Shown: positions 24,401 to 31,439, counted from the stretch's first letter. The stretch: DNA of 64,000 nucleotides from Pontederia crassipes (GCA_030549335.1 CM060183.1:37136768-37200767); one strand, 5' to 3'. Numbers and translations: made by a program. Notes: generated by a model from the letters alone, not told the origin.

Positions 24401-25246
24401 TTATCTGTTCTGTAATGATGTTTCTTTTATTACAGACTCTAATCAACGAGTCTTATTTTCTTTCTTATAGGAAAGTTCTAGCATGTGTTGTCTGTGGTCG
24501 TCTAAAGAGTGCTTTTCACATAGCATCCCGCAGTGGAAGTGTTGCAGATGTTGAATATGTTGCCCATCAGGTTTTGTATTCTTTAATTTTGGGTCTATGC
24601 TATGAACTTCTCGTATTGTGGTCATTCTTTCTTCCTTTGGTCTTCCATTGTTCTTTTTCATTAATGTGGGCACAACTGATGCCATTTTATCTTTGATCTC
24701 ACTGTAACTTGATTAAACTGAAAATTTAAAGATTTTAGCTCACGCCATTAAATCTCCAAAATCATCGAACTTTGTCCAGAAATCTTCATTGTGACAGTGT
24801 ATGTAATATTGATGAAAGAAACCTATGTTCAGATGAGGAGATGAACCTACAAATAGTGTAGGATGAAGAAGTAAGTTCTATCCATTTGAGCCCCAAATGA
24901 CGCTCAAGCTTTAGACGAACCATGCTTCTTATATAGAAGCCATTTTAATGCAATACTCAGTATTTTCTTGCTCTAAGCACTAAGTATGCTTGGTTGATTT
25001 TTAAAATTCTCTTCTTGTGGTTGTCTCGATCGCGTCTTCTTTTATGTGGTACTGGAATTAACTTCTCTTTTGCAGGCATCAAAGCCAAATGCATTGAATA
25101 TTTTCTGGTTTCCTTTTCTTGTGCGGACAAAAGGGCAAATGCATTGATTAATTTTGTTCAACTTGTTGCAGGCATCTATTGCAAATGCATTGCCTCTTGT
25201 CGACATGTGCAGACAATGGTTGACCCAATACAGATTTGGCACTTGA
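333..25246 (+). CDS. ZFYVE26/spastizin-like protein, C-terminal part (11 exons; 5' part outside window)
   Basis: Eleven exons join in one frame and encode about 499 residues ending in a stop at 25,244-25,246. The conceptual protein contains HKGDPAPVINEI, LSADAYLNVLYMPSTFPRS, ATDYGTIDDLCDLC-like, CETHRHFNYLYKF, AVDIYAGVAASLAERKKG and GRLKSAFHIASRSGSVADV. From memory these match the C-terminal part of the plant protein annotated as a zinc finger FYVE domain-containing protein 26 homologue. Human ZFYVE26 (spastizin, about 2,540 residues) works with spatacsin and AP-5 in late-endosome/lysosome trafficking; its plant role is little known. No FYVE zinc finger is visible in this part. All introns have GT-AG ends and the phases agree at every junction. 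Intron 4 (2,777-18,936) is swollen by nested transposons, yet every exon is open, so the gene is probably functional. Family identity is from memory; exon structure is read directly. Confidence 0.7.
829..1057 (+). CDS. ZFYVE26-like exon 2
   Basis: The acceptor is atccacag and the donor is gaagaa|gtaagc. It encodes YEHLAKSASTILDDSLSADA and a basic/serine-rich stretch around RSERSRRSQESS. It ends in phase 0. Confidence 0.85.
1104..1296 (+). mobile_element. Au-like SINE with (TTG)n tail
   Basis: A 193-bp insertion flanked by a 16-bp perfect TSD, ttggctatggccacct, at 1,088-1,103 and 1,297-1,312. It starts aactccgcctatgttttata, carries a B-box-like ggttccaaacc, and ends in TTG repeats. Length and TTG tail fit the Au SINE family of plants. 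A second copy with the same 5' start and a different TSD lies at 22,607-22,780, so this is a discrete element and not a random LINE truncation. Confidence 0.75.
1824..2189 (+). CDS. ZFYVE26-like exon 3
   Basis: The acceptor is ctttgcag and the donor is ttcctg|gtaagc. It encodes 122 codons from YAPSQMLAFMFRHG through DYGTIDDLCDLCIAYGSM to HFNYLYKFL. It is phase 0 at both ends. Confidence 0.85.
2675..2776 (+). CDS. ZFYVE26-like exon 4
   Basis: The acceptor is catccag and the donor is gccaag|gttagg. It encodes VIKGDHVAAGLCCIQLFMNS and then EEAIKHLENAK, phase 0 at both ends. It is too short and lacks a start codon, so an ORF scan misses it. It lies just before the transposon-filled intron. Confidence 0.85.
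3519..3565 (+). repeat. Micro-insertion: 15-bp A-tail flanked by 16-bp duplication
   Basis: The word attgaatatgtgataa occurs at 3,519-3,534 and again at 3,550-3,565, separated by ctgtttcaaaaaaaa. This is what an extremely 5'-truncated, poly-A-tailed LINE or SINE insertion leaves behind: a TSD around little more than the tail. A simple tandem duplication is the alternative. Confidence 0.5.
3848..5343 (+). pseudogene. L1 ORF1-like region (broken)
   Basis: The region upstream of the endonuclease holds overlapping open frames (3,848-4,573; 4,290-5,090; 4,786-5,493) rich in Pro, Ser, Gln and Arg. This is where plant L1 elements keep ORF1, a nucleic-acid-binding protein. I see no intact CCHC knuckle and no single long frame, so frameshifts are likely. 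Assignment is by position only. Confidence 0.4.
5403..5909 (+). pseudogene. L1 endonuclease (APE domain) remnant
   Basis: The frame reads LTWNVRSLG, then an in-frame stop, then VALLQETKL, the typical start of a plant L1 endonuclease (Asn and the QE(T)K glutamate being active-site positions). After a frame change comes LIGGDFNVTL, the GGDFN active-site motif. This domain nicks target DNA to start target-primed reverse transcription. The stop and frameshift make the copy non-functional. Confidence 0.75.
6806..7369 (+). pseudogene. L1 reverse transcriptase remnant
   Basis: Short frames contain VNFSKAYDTVS (the palm motif with its first catalytic Asp) and LQYADDTMFF (the YADD catalytic motif, about 7,254-7,268). 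Between them are stops and at least one frame change (a stop near 7,142, reading resumes at 7,151). The order of motifs is that of an L1 RT. The protein cannot be made from this copy. Confidence 0.75.
7601..7741 (-). mobile_element. tRNA-related SINE with 16-bp TSD
   Basis: A 141-bp insertion in the L1 copy, flanked by accggaggacagtctt at 7,585-7,600 and 7,742-7,757. Read on the minus strand it has a near-perfect pol III B box (ggttcgaaccc), an internally repeated tgctagtagcc word, and ends in a run of about eight A, so it is a tRNA-derived SINE. A clear A box is not evident, so the 5' end may be truncated. Confidence 0.75.
7850..8916 (-). mobile_element. Solo LTR (gypsy-like) inside the L1 copy
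   Basis: 1,067 bp bounded by TGTCAC...GTGACA and flanked by ctcg on both sides (7,846-7,849 and 8,917-8,920). The related L1 copy at 20.6 kb reads straight through this point (atcactcggctctggggagg), which shows the empty site. A TATA-like cctatataaa lies on the minus strand at 8,191-8,200, and both this LTR and the gypsy LTR at 17.43-18.30 kb begin TGTCACTCCT on the minus strand, so they are probably related families. No internal domain or second LTR is present. Open frames in it are incidental. Confidence 0.8.
9170..9480 (+). pseudogene. L1 C-terminal zinc-binding RT tail (zf-RVT-like)
   Basis: The frame contains CCVGEAEEDITHLFLECSTS followed by IWQQM. This is the Cys/His pattern typical of the region after the RT in plant L1 elements. 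Related but distinct copies occur at about 21,090-21,180 (CATCGEAAEDVTHLFFSRP) and 21,800-21,860 (CGTGKEDITHLYFAC). Confidence 0.7.
10472..11855. mobile_element. Non-autonomous hAT element with cargo
   Basis: 1,384 bp flanked by a perfect 8-bp TSD, aacaccac (10,464-10,471 and 11,856-11,863). The ends are TAGAGATGGC and, reversed, TAGGGATGGC; (C/T)AGGGATGGCAA is a common plant hAT end. G/C-rich homopurine-type runs (gggg/cccc) fill both subterminal zones. No transposase motif is visible. The interior carries a gene-like segment, described separately. Confidence 0.85.
10787..11491 (-). CDS. Open frame inside the hAT element, possible captured gene fragment
   Basis: A 234-codon open frame on the minus strand, GC-rich, between AT-rich hAT ends. 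Upstream on the same strand are a TATA-like word (11,580-11,596), an aaaccctatttttctc leader-like stretch and CT-rich sequence, as in a plant promoter and 5' UTR. The frame has no ATG at its beginning; the first in-frame Met is about 70 codons in (SNMLKNIVDDMLPLHV). The product is rich in Arg, Gly, Pro and Asp/Glu, and I do not recognise a family. It is not a transposase. Fragment capture is inference; an ancestral host gene has not been found. Confidence 0.3.
   Translation of the reverse strand: MNGWPEARNRRQLLLPEPGARGGSNRPPRPQHHKLPPCHCTLIRRYLDDGTNGPIVQANNDGATGGTSNMLKNIVDDMLPLHVQPDYFCHPLQSPPMRTIRLSRRGGIHRPLYVRGDEEDPIDGSDDGELPPGLGDFAGRSKKSRLAKGEQEEEQKRLRILGRPGPPGARLRTCVIQRWRRMRKSRNAWGGGPRGDGGRPAEEECLGEDRRLRNFSFCNFCNFYLIRKILFLTS
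12409..13277 (-). repeat. 3' LTR of gypsy element (outer tip replaced)
   Basis: Homologous to 17,430-18,304 from about 12,416 (acgcttcggatatg) to 13,277 (ggagtgaca). The outermost ~13 bases of the other LTR (tgtctcgacc...) are missing and are replaced by cgccctt next to the 342-bp repeat. It contains perfect or near-perfect palindromes built on cctactagg, for example two 13-bp arms around 12,888-12,914. Confidence 0.85.
13278..13292 (-). promoter_or_regulatory. Polypurine tract of gypsy element
   Basis: On the minus strand cggtgggggagga lies directly against the TGTCACTCC start of the 3' LTR. This is the expected primer site for second-strand synthesis. Confidence 0.75.
13293..14431 (-). pseudogene. 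Gypsy integrase
   Basis: The frame (13,259-14,431) begins near the HHCC zinc region (CLKCQQDKLEQKK at about residues 37-49), followed by the DDE core: TMDFISALP, VIIVSDRDPRFTGHFW-type motif, and FHPQTDGQTERANHLLEIYLR with its catalytic Glu. It continues with a GDRVLVKLRTRQ-like DNA-binding region and IHSVFHVSMLKRF. No chromodomain follows. It is out of frame with the upstream pol frame: one extra C near 14,408-14,414 separates them. Integrase inserts the cDNA; here it would be made only by ribosomal shifting or not at all. Confidence 0.85.
14415..16376 (-). pseudogene. Gypsy protease / reverse transcriptase / RNase H, internally deleted
   Basis: The open frame (14,376-16,376) shows an aspartic protease (ALVDTGATHNFMD), the RT N-terminal part (PYRMAPPELEELRKQ, GGAPVLLQRKQDGS), then a jump straight to MNKIFHPLLDKCVVVHLGDIV. 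The RT segment normally between KxDGS and the thumb-proximal NxxF is missing, apparently about 80 residues, with the junction near 15,460. The catalytic YxDD box reads HLGD (15,406-15,417), losing Tyr and one Asp. RNase H (VQTDASDFALGGVL, HDKEM, NVVADALSRK) is intact. The deletion keeps the frame, which is why the ORF still looks long. Confidence 0.9.
16265..17401 (-). CDS. Gypsy gag (capsid and nucleocapsid)
   Basis: A 378-codon frame starting at the ATG 29 bases inside the 5' LTR-internal boundary. The N-terminal third has a charged, coiled-coil-like stretch (ALERSLQETDEAVRILEAAA). The retrotransposon gag core follows (DDFLWCLEKGFKTSKI, WADFKVELKKQFYPGN, KEYIEKFQPLMLEMPG). A Lys-rich zone precedes one CCHC knuckle, CFLCGGPHYAREC. 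It overlaps the pol frame by about 110 bases in a different frame. Gag packages the RNA; this is the only complete-looking product of the copy. Confidence 0.85.
   Translation of the reverse strand: MSGEEGASSKGRSMEAEDTTRGRVQGADVGEKKKNTRAKSRDPGNHIEKNMEALERSLQETDEAVRILEAAAGEHSLALEQGGALHQELSSRVAAIEEAMDARWKALETDLLLLKGLLFDAGGLRSKTPVPKFLGPEPKKYDGAREATTIDDFLWCLEKGFKTSKIVVEKDQIDMAVRYLVDGALLWWRRMEEGDETPIESWADFKVELKKQFYPGNAQEVAMNKLTSLKQTGSVKEYIEKFQPLMLEMPGSMEESTWLFFFLRGLKPWAAQELRRQRITTMNGALVAAEALVEFSANRDPGAGAKDQGKSKKDGARAGGKKNDKQEKKATTSKEDAKKTVRCFLCGGPHYARECDTKKGLSTMASTVDTEQGAVHMG
17413..17426 (-). promoter_or_regulatory. Primer-binding site (initiator Met tRNA type)
   Basis: On the minus strand tggtatcagagctt lies three bases after the 5' LTR. 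TGGTATCAGAGC is complementary to the 3' end of plant initiator Met tRNA, the usual primer for these elements. Confidence 0.9.
17430..18304 (-). repeat. 5' LTR of gypsy element
   Basis: 875 bp, TGTCACTCC...GAGACA on the minus strand. A TATA-like actataaaag lies at 17,671-17,680 on that strand. It is nearly identical to 12,416-13,277. Confidence 0.9.
18305..18646. repeat. 342-bp direct repeat of 12,067-12,408
   Basis: By eye identical to 12,067-12,408, from cgtgccacgcaccccc to aaggatttca. It directly abuts the gypsy 5' LTR. After it the sequence returns to AT-rich intron (tttttgttttcc). It represents the end of a second copy of the LTR-like unit at 9,853, or a recent duplication. Confidence 0.85.
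18937..19083 (+). CDS. ZFYVE26-like exon 5
   Basis: The acceptor is cctgcag and the donor is atgcag|gtgtgg. It encodes 49 codons, VHFEEGLSARHRAASEATRV onward to SEKLSQEGLVKFLTRVTMQ, phase 0. It follows the transposon-filled intron, and the protein match resumes exactly where exon 4 stopped. Confidence 0.85.
19775..19863 (+). CDS. ZFYVE26-like exon 6
   Basis: The acceptor is caatag and the donor is tttcag|gtatgt. It encodes VDVVKCLNDADGPQWKYSLF and then GNPSETETF. It ends two bases into an Arg codon. Confidence 0.8.
20290..21512 (+). mobile_element. L1-type LINE, 5'-truncated copy 2
   Basis: It matches the 3' third of the L1 at 3.6-9.76 kb (zf-RVT-like region and 3' end gtgatcatctttttt plus A-rich tail) and preserves the empty site of that copy's solo LTR. 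The zinc-binding motif region near 21,090-21,180 is broken. A run of about 18 C lies at 20,768-20,785. The start is approximate. Confidence 0.7.
21515..22235 (+). mobile_element. L1-type LINE, 5'-truncated copy 3
   Basis: A shorter copy with the same zinc-binding region (GKEDITHLYFACLVTLEIW, about 21,810-21,870) and 3' end (ttggtgttcatcctttttct, A-run). It contains a (TA)n run at about 22,164-22,186. It lies directly behind copy 2 in the same orientation. Confidence 0.65.
22607..22780 (-). mobile_element. Au-like SINE, antisense
   Basis: A 174-bp copy of the element at 1,104-1,296 in reverse orientation, flanked by a 16-bp TSD, agaaatataagtacaa (22,591-22,606 and 22,781-22,796). The 5' start (aactccgcctatgttttata) is the same as in the other full copy. 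The tail reads (TTG)-like on the minus strand. Confidence 0.8.
23034..23116 (+). CDS. ZFYVE26-like exon 7
   Basis: The acceptor is tttcag and the donor is tacgag|gtatta. It encodes RRCLVAETLAEKHFDQAFKV and then ICEFNLR. Phases match exons 6 and 8. Confidence 0.85.
23284..23399 (+). CDS. ZFYVE26-like exon 8
   Basis: The acceptor is atttcag and the donor is gatcag|gtaaaa. It encodes AVDIYAGVAASLAERKKGTQ and then LTEFLKNIKGTIPEDDWDQ. Confidence 0.85.
23785..23870 (+). CDS. ZFYVE26-like exon 9
   Basis: The acceptor is aattcag and the donor is ccacag|gtatga. It encodes VLFAAIAVYANKHKERPDRL and then IDILISPH. Confidence 0.85.
24471..24570 (+). CDS. ZFYVE26-like exon 10
   Basis: The acceptor is cttatag and the donor is catcag|gttttg. 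It encodes KVLACVVCGRLKSAFHIASR and then SGSVADVEYVAHQ. Confidence 0.85.
25072..25196 (+). repeat. Small degenerate duplication of the last exon's start
   Basis: The word gcaggcatcaaagccaaatg (25,075 on) resembles the true exon start gcaggcatctattgcaaatg (25,168 on), and gcaaatgcattg also occurs at 25,134. The upstream copies could act as decoy acceptors. Only the downstream one gives the conserved ASIANALPLVDMCRQWL reading. Confidence 0.45.
25172..25246 (+). CDS. ZFYVE26-like exon 11 (last)
   Basis: The acceptor is gttgcag. It encodes ASIANALPLVDMCRQWLTQY, then RFGT and TGA. The following AT-rich sequence to about 25.5 kb is likely the 3' UTR. Confidence 0.8.
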   Translation, partial: ASIANALPLVDMCRQWLTQYRFGT

Positions 25247-25599
25247 TTTGTTTTTCATTGTTTCATTTTGTTGTAATATCCAGCGGTTGTTCGTTGTACT
25301 TGTACATGAAAAATGGGAATTTTTAGGTCGTCATGAACTCATTTCATGTTTATAAGTGGATGACGGATTTGCCGCTGACAATTCCAGTTGAAAATATGCA
25401 GCAGTGATCAATCAGCGTATTTGACATGTCTTTCGAGGTCTCTTTATGAGAATTTTGTATTTATTCCGATGTCTGAAAGCTTAGTTATTATAAATCTGCC
25501 TTCATTATTCAGTTCATCTCAGTAATATGTTTTCGTTTTCTATATATTGTGTACAAATATTGGAATCAGGCTTTGTTTTTGTTTTTTATTTTTCTGTTT

Positions 25600-26110
25600 A
25601 TGCATGTAAAGTTCGGTGGGCCTCGAGTTCCGTGGGTTTGTGACCTGATTTTTTCATCCAACAAAAGCGGGAAGGTATTGTCTTGCTTATTTATGTCTCC
25701 ATGTAAGTTTCTATATATTCGCTATGCTTGATCATCAAGATGACACGCTTATTAAAATTAAATTAGTCTTACTGAATAATTGTTCTACATGTGTACATAA
25801 CTCAAAAGCTGATTTGATAAACACACACTTTAAATAAATGCAAACGATGAAATATCACTGACGATTGATTAAGAATAATAGGATTAAGATTTAAAGTAAT
25901 TATTTTTTTATGTATTTTCCACTCAACAGAACATTTATCGTGTTACCGCGCGCAGTGTTTTAGTGAGAGAAAGGGATGTACGTCGTGTTGGAGGTGAACA
26001 CGACGGACTACGAGAATTGCTTCGTCGGGAACCCGCCGTGGACCAGAGCATGCTACAACCTCGCAGATGCGTTGAGAGGGTCACTGTTGGTGTTGGCAAG
26101 ATAAGCAGCG
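25600..26110 (+). pseudogene. Possible phytocyanin / early-nodulin-like remnant
   Basis: Two pieces resemble a blue-copper-like protein. Around 25,611 the frame reads VKFGGPRVPW, like the FxVGGxxGW start of the mature domain. Around 25,968 it reads EKGMYVVLEVNTTDYENC, like the VLEVxxxDYxxC segment, preceded by two stops. The rest is not recognisable and the copper-binding region is absent. The gap between the pieces could be an intron. The resemblance is short and could be chance. Confidence 0.3.
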
Positions 26111-26739
26111 ACAAGGGAGCACCTGGAGGGCAAGGGAGGACTAGGCTGCGACGACCTCGTGATCTACGGGCTTCGTCTGCATGCATGATGCAGGAGGCAC
26201 GATGGCTATGGAAGACGTGCCATCCGACTGGCCGCGAGGCGTCGCTCAGAGCGCCCGCACTGTTTGCTCGAGGTTGCTGTGGAAGTCGGACAGACGTGCT
26301 CTTTTTAAACGATCTTTCGAAAAAAAACTGAAGTCGTTTGGATGGTTGTAAGCACAAAAGAAAATAACTGCTCCATACTATGACACCATTTCATATTCCA
26401 GTAAAAAAAATGAGAGAAAAAAGATAGATACTAATGGTGCATTGATATTGATTTGTAACCTCCTGTTGAGCATCAATTTTATATAATTATAAGATAAGAT
26501 ATCATCAAACAACTTATTTAGCACTTGTCAAATATATATATGTGTGTATAATATATCTCAAATATTCATCGTGTTTTAATCATTTTAATATTTTATATCT
26601 TACTTATTTTTACGTGGTTGGCTAGAAAAGATATAAGTGATCTTCTTAAGATTTAAAATGTATATAATGATAGTACATAACCATAACCAAGCCTTACTAA
26701 GACATTTAAGATACATCTTCTTATTAGAGATACCTAGGA

Positions 26740-26741
<2 letters not shown>

Positions 26742-26823
<82 letters not shown>

Positions 26824-26827
26824 TATA
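26742..26827. repeat. Compound microsatellite (CT)n(TA)n
   Basis: About 20 CT repeats run into about 16 TA repeats, then a taatatatata tail. It lies about 370 bp upstream of the GNL2 start codon. Confidence 0.95.
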
Positions 26828-27187
26828 TTAAAATTTGCCGAAGGGGAAAAGGAGATTAACAAAAAAAGACCAAAAAAAGGTACTAAACATCTGACCATGA
26901 CTAAATCCCTTCTTACAAGGGAAATGGGAAAAAAATCGACCGATGGAAGGGTAGAGAGAGAGAGAGTGAGAATTCCAGAATTTGGTCAGTTGGTCTTGGG
27001 TCTTCTCCTCCTCTCAGCCGACCATTTTTTTTCATGCGCGGCAAAGCAGCAGGACGTCCAATTAACAGTTTTTTCTTCTTTTCTTTTTTTTTTTGGTTTT
27101 GTTCAAAACCTTGAGCGAGCATTCTCCACCTCGTCCCGCATTTGATATTCCCATGAAGAAATCACTCCACACCGCAGGCCACGAACA

Positions 27188-28254
27188 ATGCCCCGACCTT
27201 CCCACTACTCCGGAGCCGACGACGACGACGCCGGCCACAACCGCCGCAGCGCCCGCCCCAAGGAGCTCGCCGTCTCCTGCATGCTCAACACCGAGGCCGG
27301 GGCCGTCATAGCCGTGATCCGACGCCCTCCTGTCGATGTGTTTGGCGGCGCGGCCGCCCACGCCCTCTCCGCCTCCCCCGACGACTCCAACAGCGGGCGC
27401 CTCCTCTTCTCCCTCAAGTCCCTACGCGCCATCATCTTCCACCCGCTCCGGGGCGAATGGCGCACCACCAACCCCTCCGTTTACCTTGCGCCGTTCCTCG
27501 ACGTCATCCAGAGCGACGACGTCCCCGCCACGGCCACCGCCCTCGCGCTCTCCGCCATCCTTAAGATCCTCAAGCTGGAGGTCTTCGATGAGCGCGCCCC
27601 CGGCGCGCGCGACGCCATCCACTCCATCGTCTTCGCCCTCACCAACTGCCGCCTCGAGCGCACCGACCAGTCCTCCGAGGACGCCGTCCTCATGCGGGTC
27701 CTCCACGTCCTGGGCGCGCTCATGCACGCGCGCACCTCTGTCCTGCTCACCGACCACGCAGTTTGCACCGTCGTCAACACTTGCTTCCAGGTGGTCCAGC
27801 AGTCGCTGCATCGCGGGGAGCTCCTGCAGAGGAACACGCGGCACTCCATGAACGAGCTGATACAGGCCATCTTCACCCACCTGCCGGAGGTCAGCGGCAA
27901 CTCGGGGACGCCGGACGCAGACGACGACGGCCATGCGTCCGGCTACGGGGCGCGATGCATGATCGACATCTTCAACTTCCTTTGCTCAATACTCAGTGTG
28001 AAGGAAACGCCGGAGTCATCCGGCGACGATTTCGGAATGGCCAACGCCGACGAAGATGTCCAGCTCTTCGCGCTGACGCTGATCAATTCAGCGGTGGAGT
28101 TGGGAGGGGAAGCCATAGGAAAGCATCCAAAACTCCTCCAGATGGTCCAGGACGAGCTCTTCTACCATTTGATCTACTTCGGGACGCGTTCGAGCCCTCT
28201 GCTGCTCTCCATGATCTGTAGCACGGTTCTAAACCTGTACCAGTTCTTGCGCCG
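27188..28254 (+). CDS. GNL2: GNL2 exon 1
   Basis: It starts at the ATG in caatgccccg. The donor is gcgccg|gtagat and the exon ends two bases into an Arg codon. Without splicing a stop follows immediately. The 88-bp intron is AT-rich and ends ttttttcag. Confidence 0.9.
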
Positions 28255-31200
28255 GTAGATTACAGCAAATTCGCAAAATCTTTTTAATATAAAGTTGGCC
28301 ACACGCACGAACGTACGTAACAATCATAGATATTTTTTTCAGGTGTCTTAGGCTCCAACTGGAAGCATTCTTCACCTACGTGCTCCTAAAGGTGGCGTCG
28401 GGGCAGAACGGGGTGCATGTGCAGGAAGTGGCCATAGAAGCGATCGTAAGCTTCTGCCGGCTGCCGTCCTTCGCCATGGAGGCGTACGTCAACTACGATT
28501 GCGATCCTATGAGGCACAACGTGTTCGAAGAAGTGGGGAAGTTGCTGTGCAAGACTGCGTTCCCGGTGAGCAACCCGGCGATCCCAATGCAGGTCCAGGC
28601 CTTCGAAGGCCTGGTCTCCGTGATCACCACCATTGCCGACAACATCGAAGTCACCAGAGCCCCCAACCGCGACGCCTACAACATCGACGACTCGGAGTAC
28701 AAGCCCTTCTGGTCGGAGAGATGCGAGAACTACGACAACTCGGACACCTGGGTCGAATTCGTGCGGATGCGGAAGCTGAAGAAGAAGAAGATAATGATCG
28801 CGGCGAACCATTACAACAGGGACGAGAAGAAAGGCTTGGCCTACCTGAACGTGTCCCATGTCGTGCCGACGCCGCCGGAGGCCAAGAGCTTGGCCTACTT
28901 CTTCCGGTACACCCGCGGCCTGGACAAGGTTAAGATCGGGGACTACCTCGGCGACCCGAGCGAGTTCAACATCAGTGTGCTCAAGGAGTTCACCGAGACC
29001 TTCGACTTCTCGGGTGTCATCCTCGACACGGCGCTCCGGTGCTACCTCGAGACATTCAGGCTGCCGGGAGAATCCCAGAAGATACAGAGGATTTTGGAAG
29101 CCTTCTCAGATAGATTCTACGAGCACCAGACCAACGGCGTCTTCGTGAACAAAGACGCGGTCCTCGTCCTGTGCTACTCCGTCATCATGCTCAACACCGA
29201 CCAGCACAACCCGCAGGTCAAGAAGAAGATGACGGAGGAGGAGTTCATAAGGAACAACAGATCGATCAACGGGGGTGCGGATCTCCCGAGAGAGTTCCTG
29301 TCAGAGCTCTTCCATTCGATATCGACCAACGCGATCACGCTCTTCGAAAGCGGCGGCCCGGCCACGGAGATGAAGCCGACGCAGTGGAACGACCTCGTCA
29401 AGAGGTCGAGGGTCGTTGAACCGTTCATCATCTGCGACTACAAGCACAAGCTGAGCCGCGAAGCATTCATCACCATCTCGGGGCCTTCTGTTGCCACCCT
29501 GTCGGCCTTATTCGAGCACACGGACGACGAGGACACGCTGCCCGAGTGCGTCGAGGGCCTCATCTCCATCGCGAGAATAGCGAGGTACGGATTGGAGGAC
29601 GTTCTCGACGAGCTACTCTCCTGCTTCTGCAAGTTCACCACCCTCCTCAACCCTTACGCGACCGCCGAAGAGACCCTGTTCACGTTCAGCCATGAGATCA
29701 AGCCGAGGATGGCCACGGTAGCCCTGTTCACCATTGCCAACAGATTCGGGGAGTCCATTCGGGGCGCATGGAGGAACCTGGTCGACTGCCTCCTCAAGCT
29801 CAAGCGGTTGAAACTGCTGCCCGTCTCCGTGATTGACCCGGAGAACTCCTCTTCATCAGAGTACGAAGCGCCCACCAAGTCCGAGTCGGGCGTCATCTTC
29901 CCTTCGTCTCACAACGGAGCCGGCGGCGGCCGCTCGCTCTCGGGATTGATAGGGCACTTCTCCCAGCTCATGTCGAACGACGCGGGCGCAGACTCCATGC
30001 TCAACGCCGGATCCGAGTTCGAGAACAACCTCAAACTGATACAGCAGTGTCAGATTGGGAGCATATTCAAGGAGAGCTCGAAGCTGCCGGACGAGTCGCT
30101 GCAGAACCTTGGACGGGCGCTCATATTTGCTGCAGCAGGGAAAGGTCAGAAATTTAGCACTCCGGTGGAAGAAGAAGAGACGGTCGGCTTCTGCTTGGAC
30201 CTGCTCATAATGATCACTTTGGCCAACCTTCAGAGGTTCTCGGCCTTCTGGCCTCAGTTCCATGACTGCTTCACGGTGGTCTCCCAGCTGCCCCTCTTCT
30301 CGCCGTCGCCATTCGCCGAGAAGGCCATCATCGGGCTCTTCAAGATCGCCGTCAAGCTCTTCGCCTTGCCATCTCACCTAGACAAGCTCCCCGAGGAGCT
30401 CATCTTCAAGTCCATAAACCTGATGTGGAAGCTGGACAAGGAGATCCTCGACACCTGCTGCAGGTGCATAGCGGATTCTATCGCGCAAATCCTCAATGAT
30501 CGCACGGCGAGCATCCAGACGATGTTCGGGTGGAAGACGGTCCTCCACCTCCTGTCGGTCGCCGGCCGCCACCCGGAAACCTTCGACCAAGCGGTGGAGG
30601 CTCTGATCAAGCTGATGACCCAAGGCACCTACGTCACGAGGTACAACTACACGTACTGCATCGAGGCGGCGTTCAACTTTTCGGCTCTAAAGATCAGCCC
30701 CGTCGAGAAGAGCTCCAAGATCTTGGACCTGATGGCGGACTCGGTGAGCTGGTTGATCCAGTGGCACAAGTCCGGATTCTCCGACCCCGGGAGCGGCAAC
30801 AGCAGCTCCAGCATCTCGTCCATGGACGAGGGGCAGAAGATGGCCGGCGGCGGCGGGGGCAACATCTCGGCCAACCTGTTCCTGAAGTTGGTGGACGCGC
30901 TGCGGAAGATTAGCCTGGTCCGGCGGGAGGAGATCCGGAACCTGGCGGTGGCTCAGCTGCGCAAGTGCTTCGCGGGCGCCGAGGAGCTGGAGCTGACGCC
31001 GGCGAGCTGCCTGGGGTGCTTCAACCTGGTGATCTTCGCCATGGTGGACGACCTGCACGAGAAGATGCTGGAGTACTCGAGGAGGGAGAACTCGGAGCGG
31101 GAGATGCGGAGCATGGAAGGGACGCTGAAGGCGGCGATGGAGCTGCTGGTGGACGTGTACGCGCAGTTCATGGTGCCCCTGTCGCAGAGCCCCGGGTTCA

Positions 31201-31439
31201 GGACCTTCTGGCTCGGGGTGCTGAGGAGGATGGACACGTGCATGAAGGCCAACCTCGGGGACGAGGTGGGCGTGCTCCATGACCTGGTCCCGGAGCTGCT
31301 CAAGAGGATCATAGTGGAGATGAAGGAGAAGGGCGTGCTCGTGCAGAGGGAAGGCGACGAGCTCTGGGAGATCACTAACATTCAAATCCAGTGGATAGCG
31401 CCCGCCGTCAAAGAGGAGCTCTTTCCCGAGGAGTACTGA
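27188..31439 (+). CDS. GNL2: ARF guanine-nucleotide exchange factor GNOM-LIKE2 (2 exons)
   Basis: Two exons (27,188-28,254 and 28,343-31,439) give 1,387 residues, close to the ~1,375 of Arabidopsis GNL2. The N-terminus has ELAVSCMLNTEAGAVIAVIR (DCB region), a GYGARCMIDIFNFLCSILS stretch (HUS side), then the Sec7 domain at roughly residues 545-735. The catalytic glutamate in FRLPGES is residue 599. The C-terminus WEITNIQIQWIAPAVKEELF matches GNL2 from memory better than GNOM or GNL1. The protein activates ARF GTPases on Golgi/endosomal membranes; GNL2 is known from pollen germination and tube growth in Arabidopsis. Residue 638 is Met, equivalent to GNOM Met696, which predicts brefeldin A sensitivity. 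The coding region is much richer in GC than its flanks, as in many monocot genes. The gene is intact. Confidence 0.92.
28343..31439 (+). CDS. GNL2: GNL2 exon 2 (Sec7 and C-terminal HDS regions)
   Basis: It continues RCLRLQLEAFF across the junction. It holds AYVNYDCDPM, the Sec7 motifs FRLPGESQKIQRILEAFSD and MLNTDQHNPQVKKKMTEEEF, a Gly/Ser-rich insert (GAGGGRSLSGLIG), and the HDS repeats to EEY-stop at 31,439. Antisense frames of up to 232 codons in this exon are by-products of its GC bias. Confidence 0.92.

Noticed and set aside
27205-31385. Many long antisense and shifted frames across GNL2 (up to 232 codons)
   Set aside because: They mirror the GC-rich codon bias of the real gene and have no family motifs.
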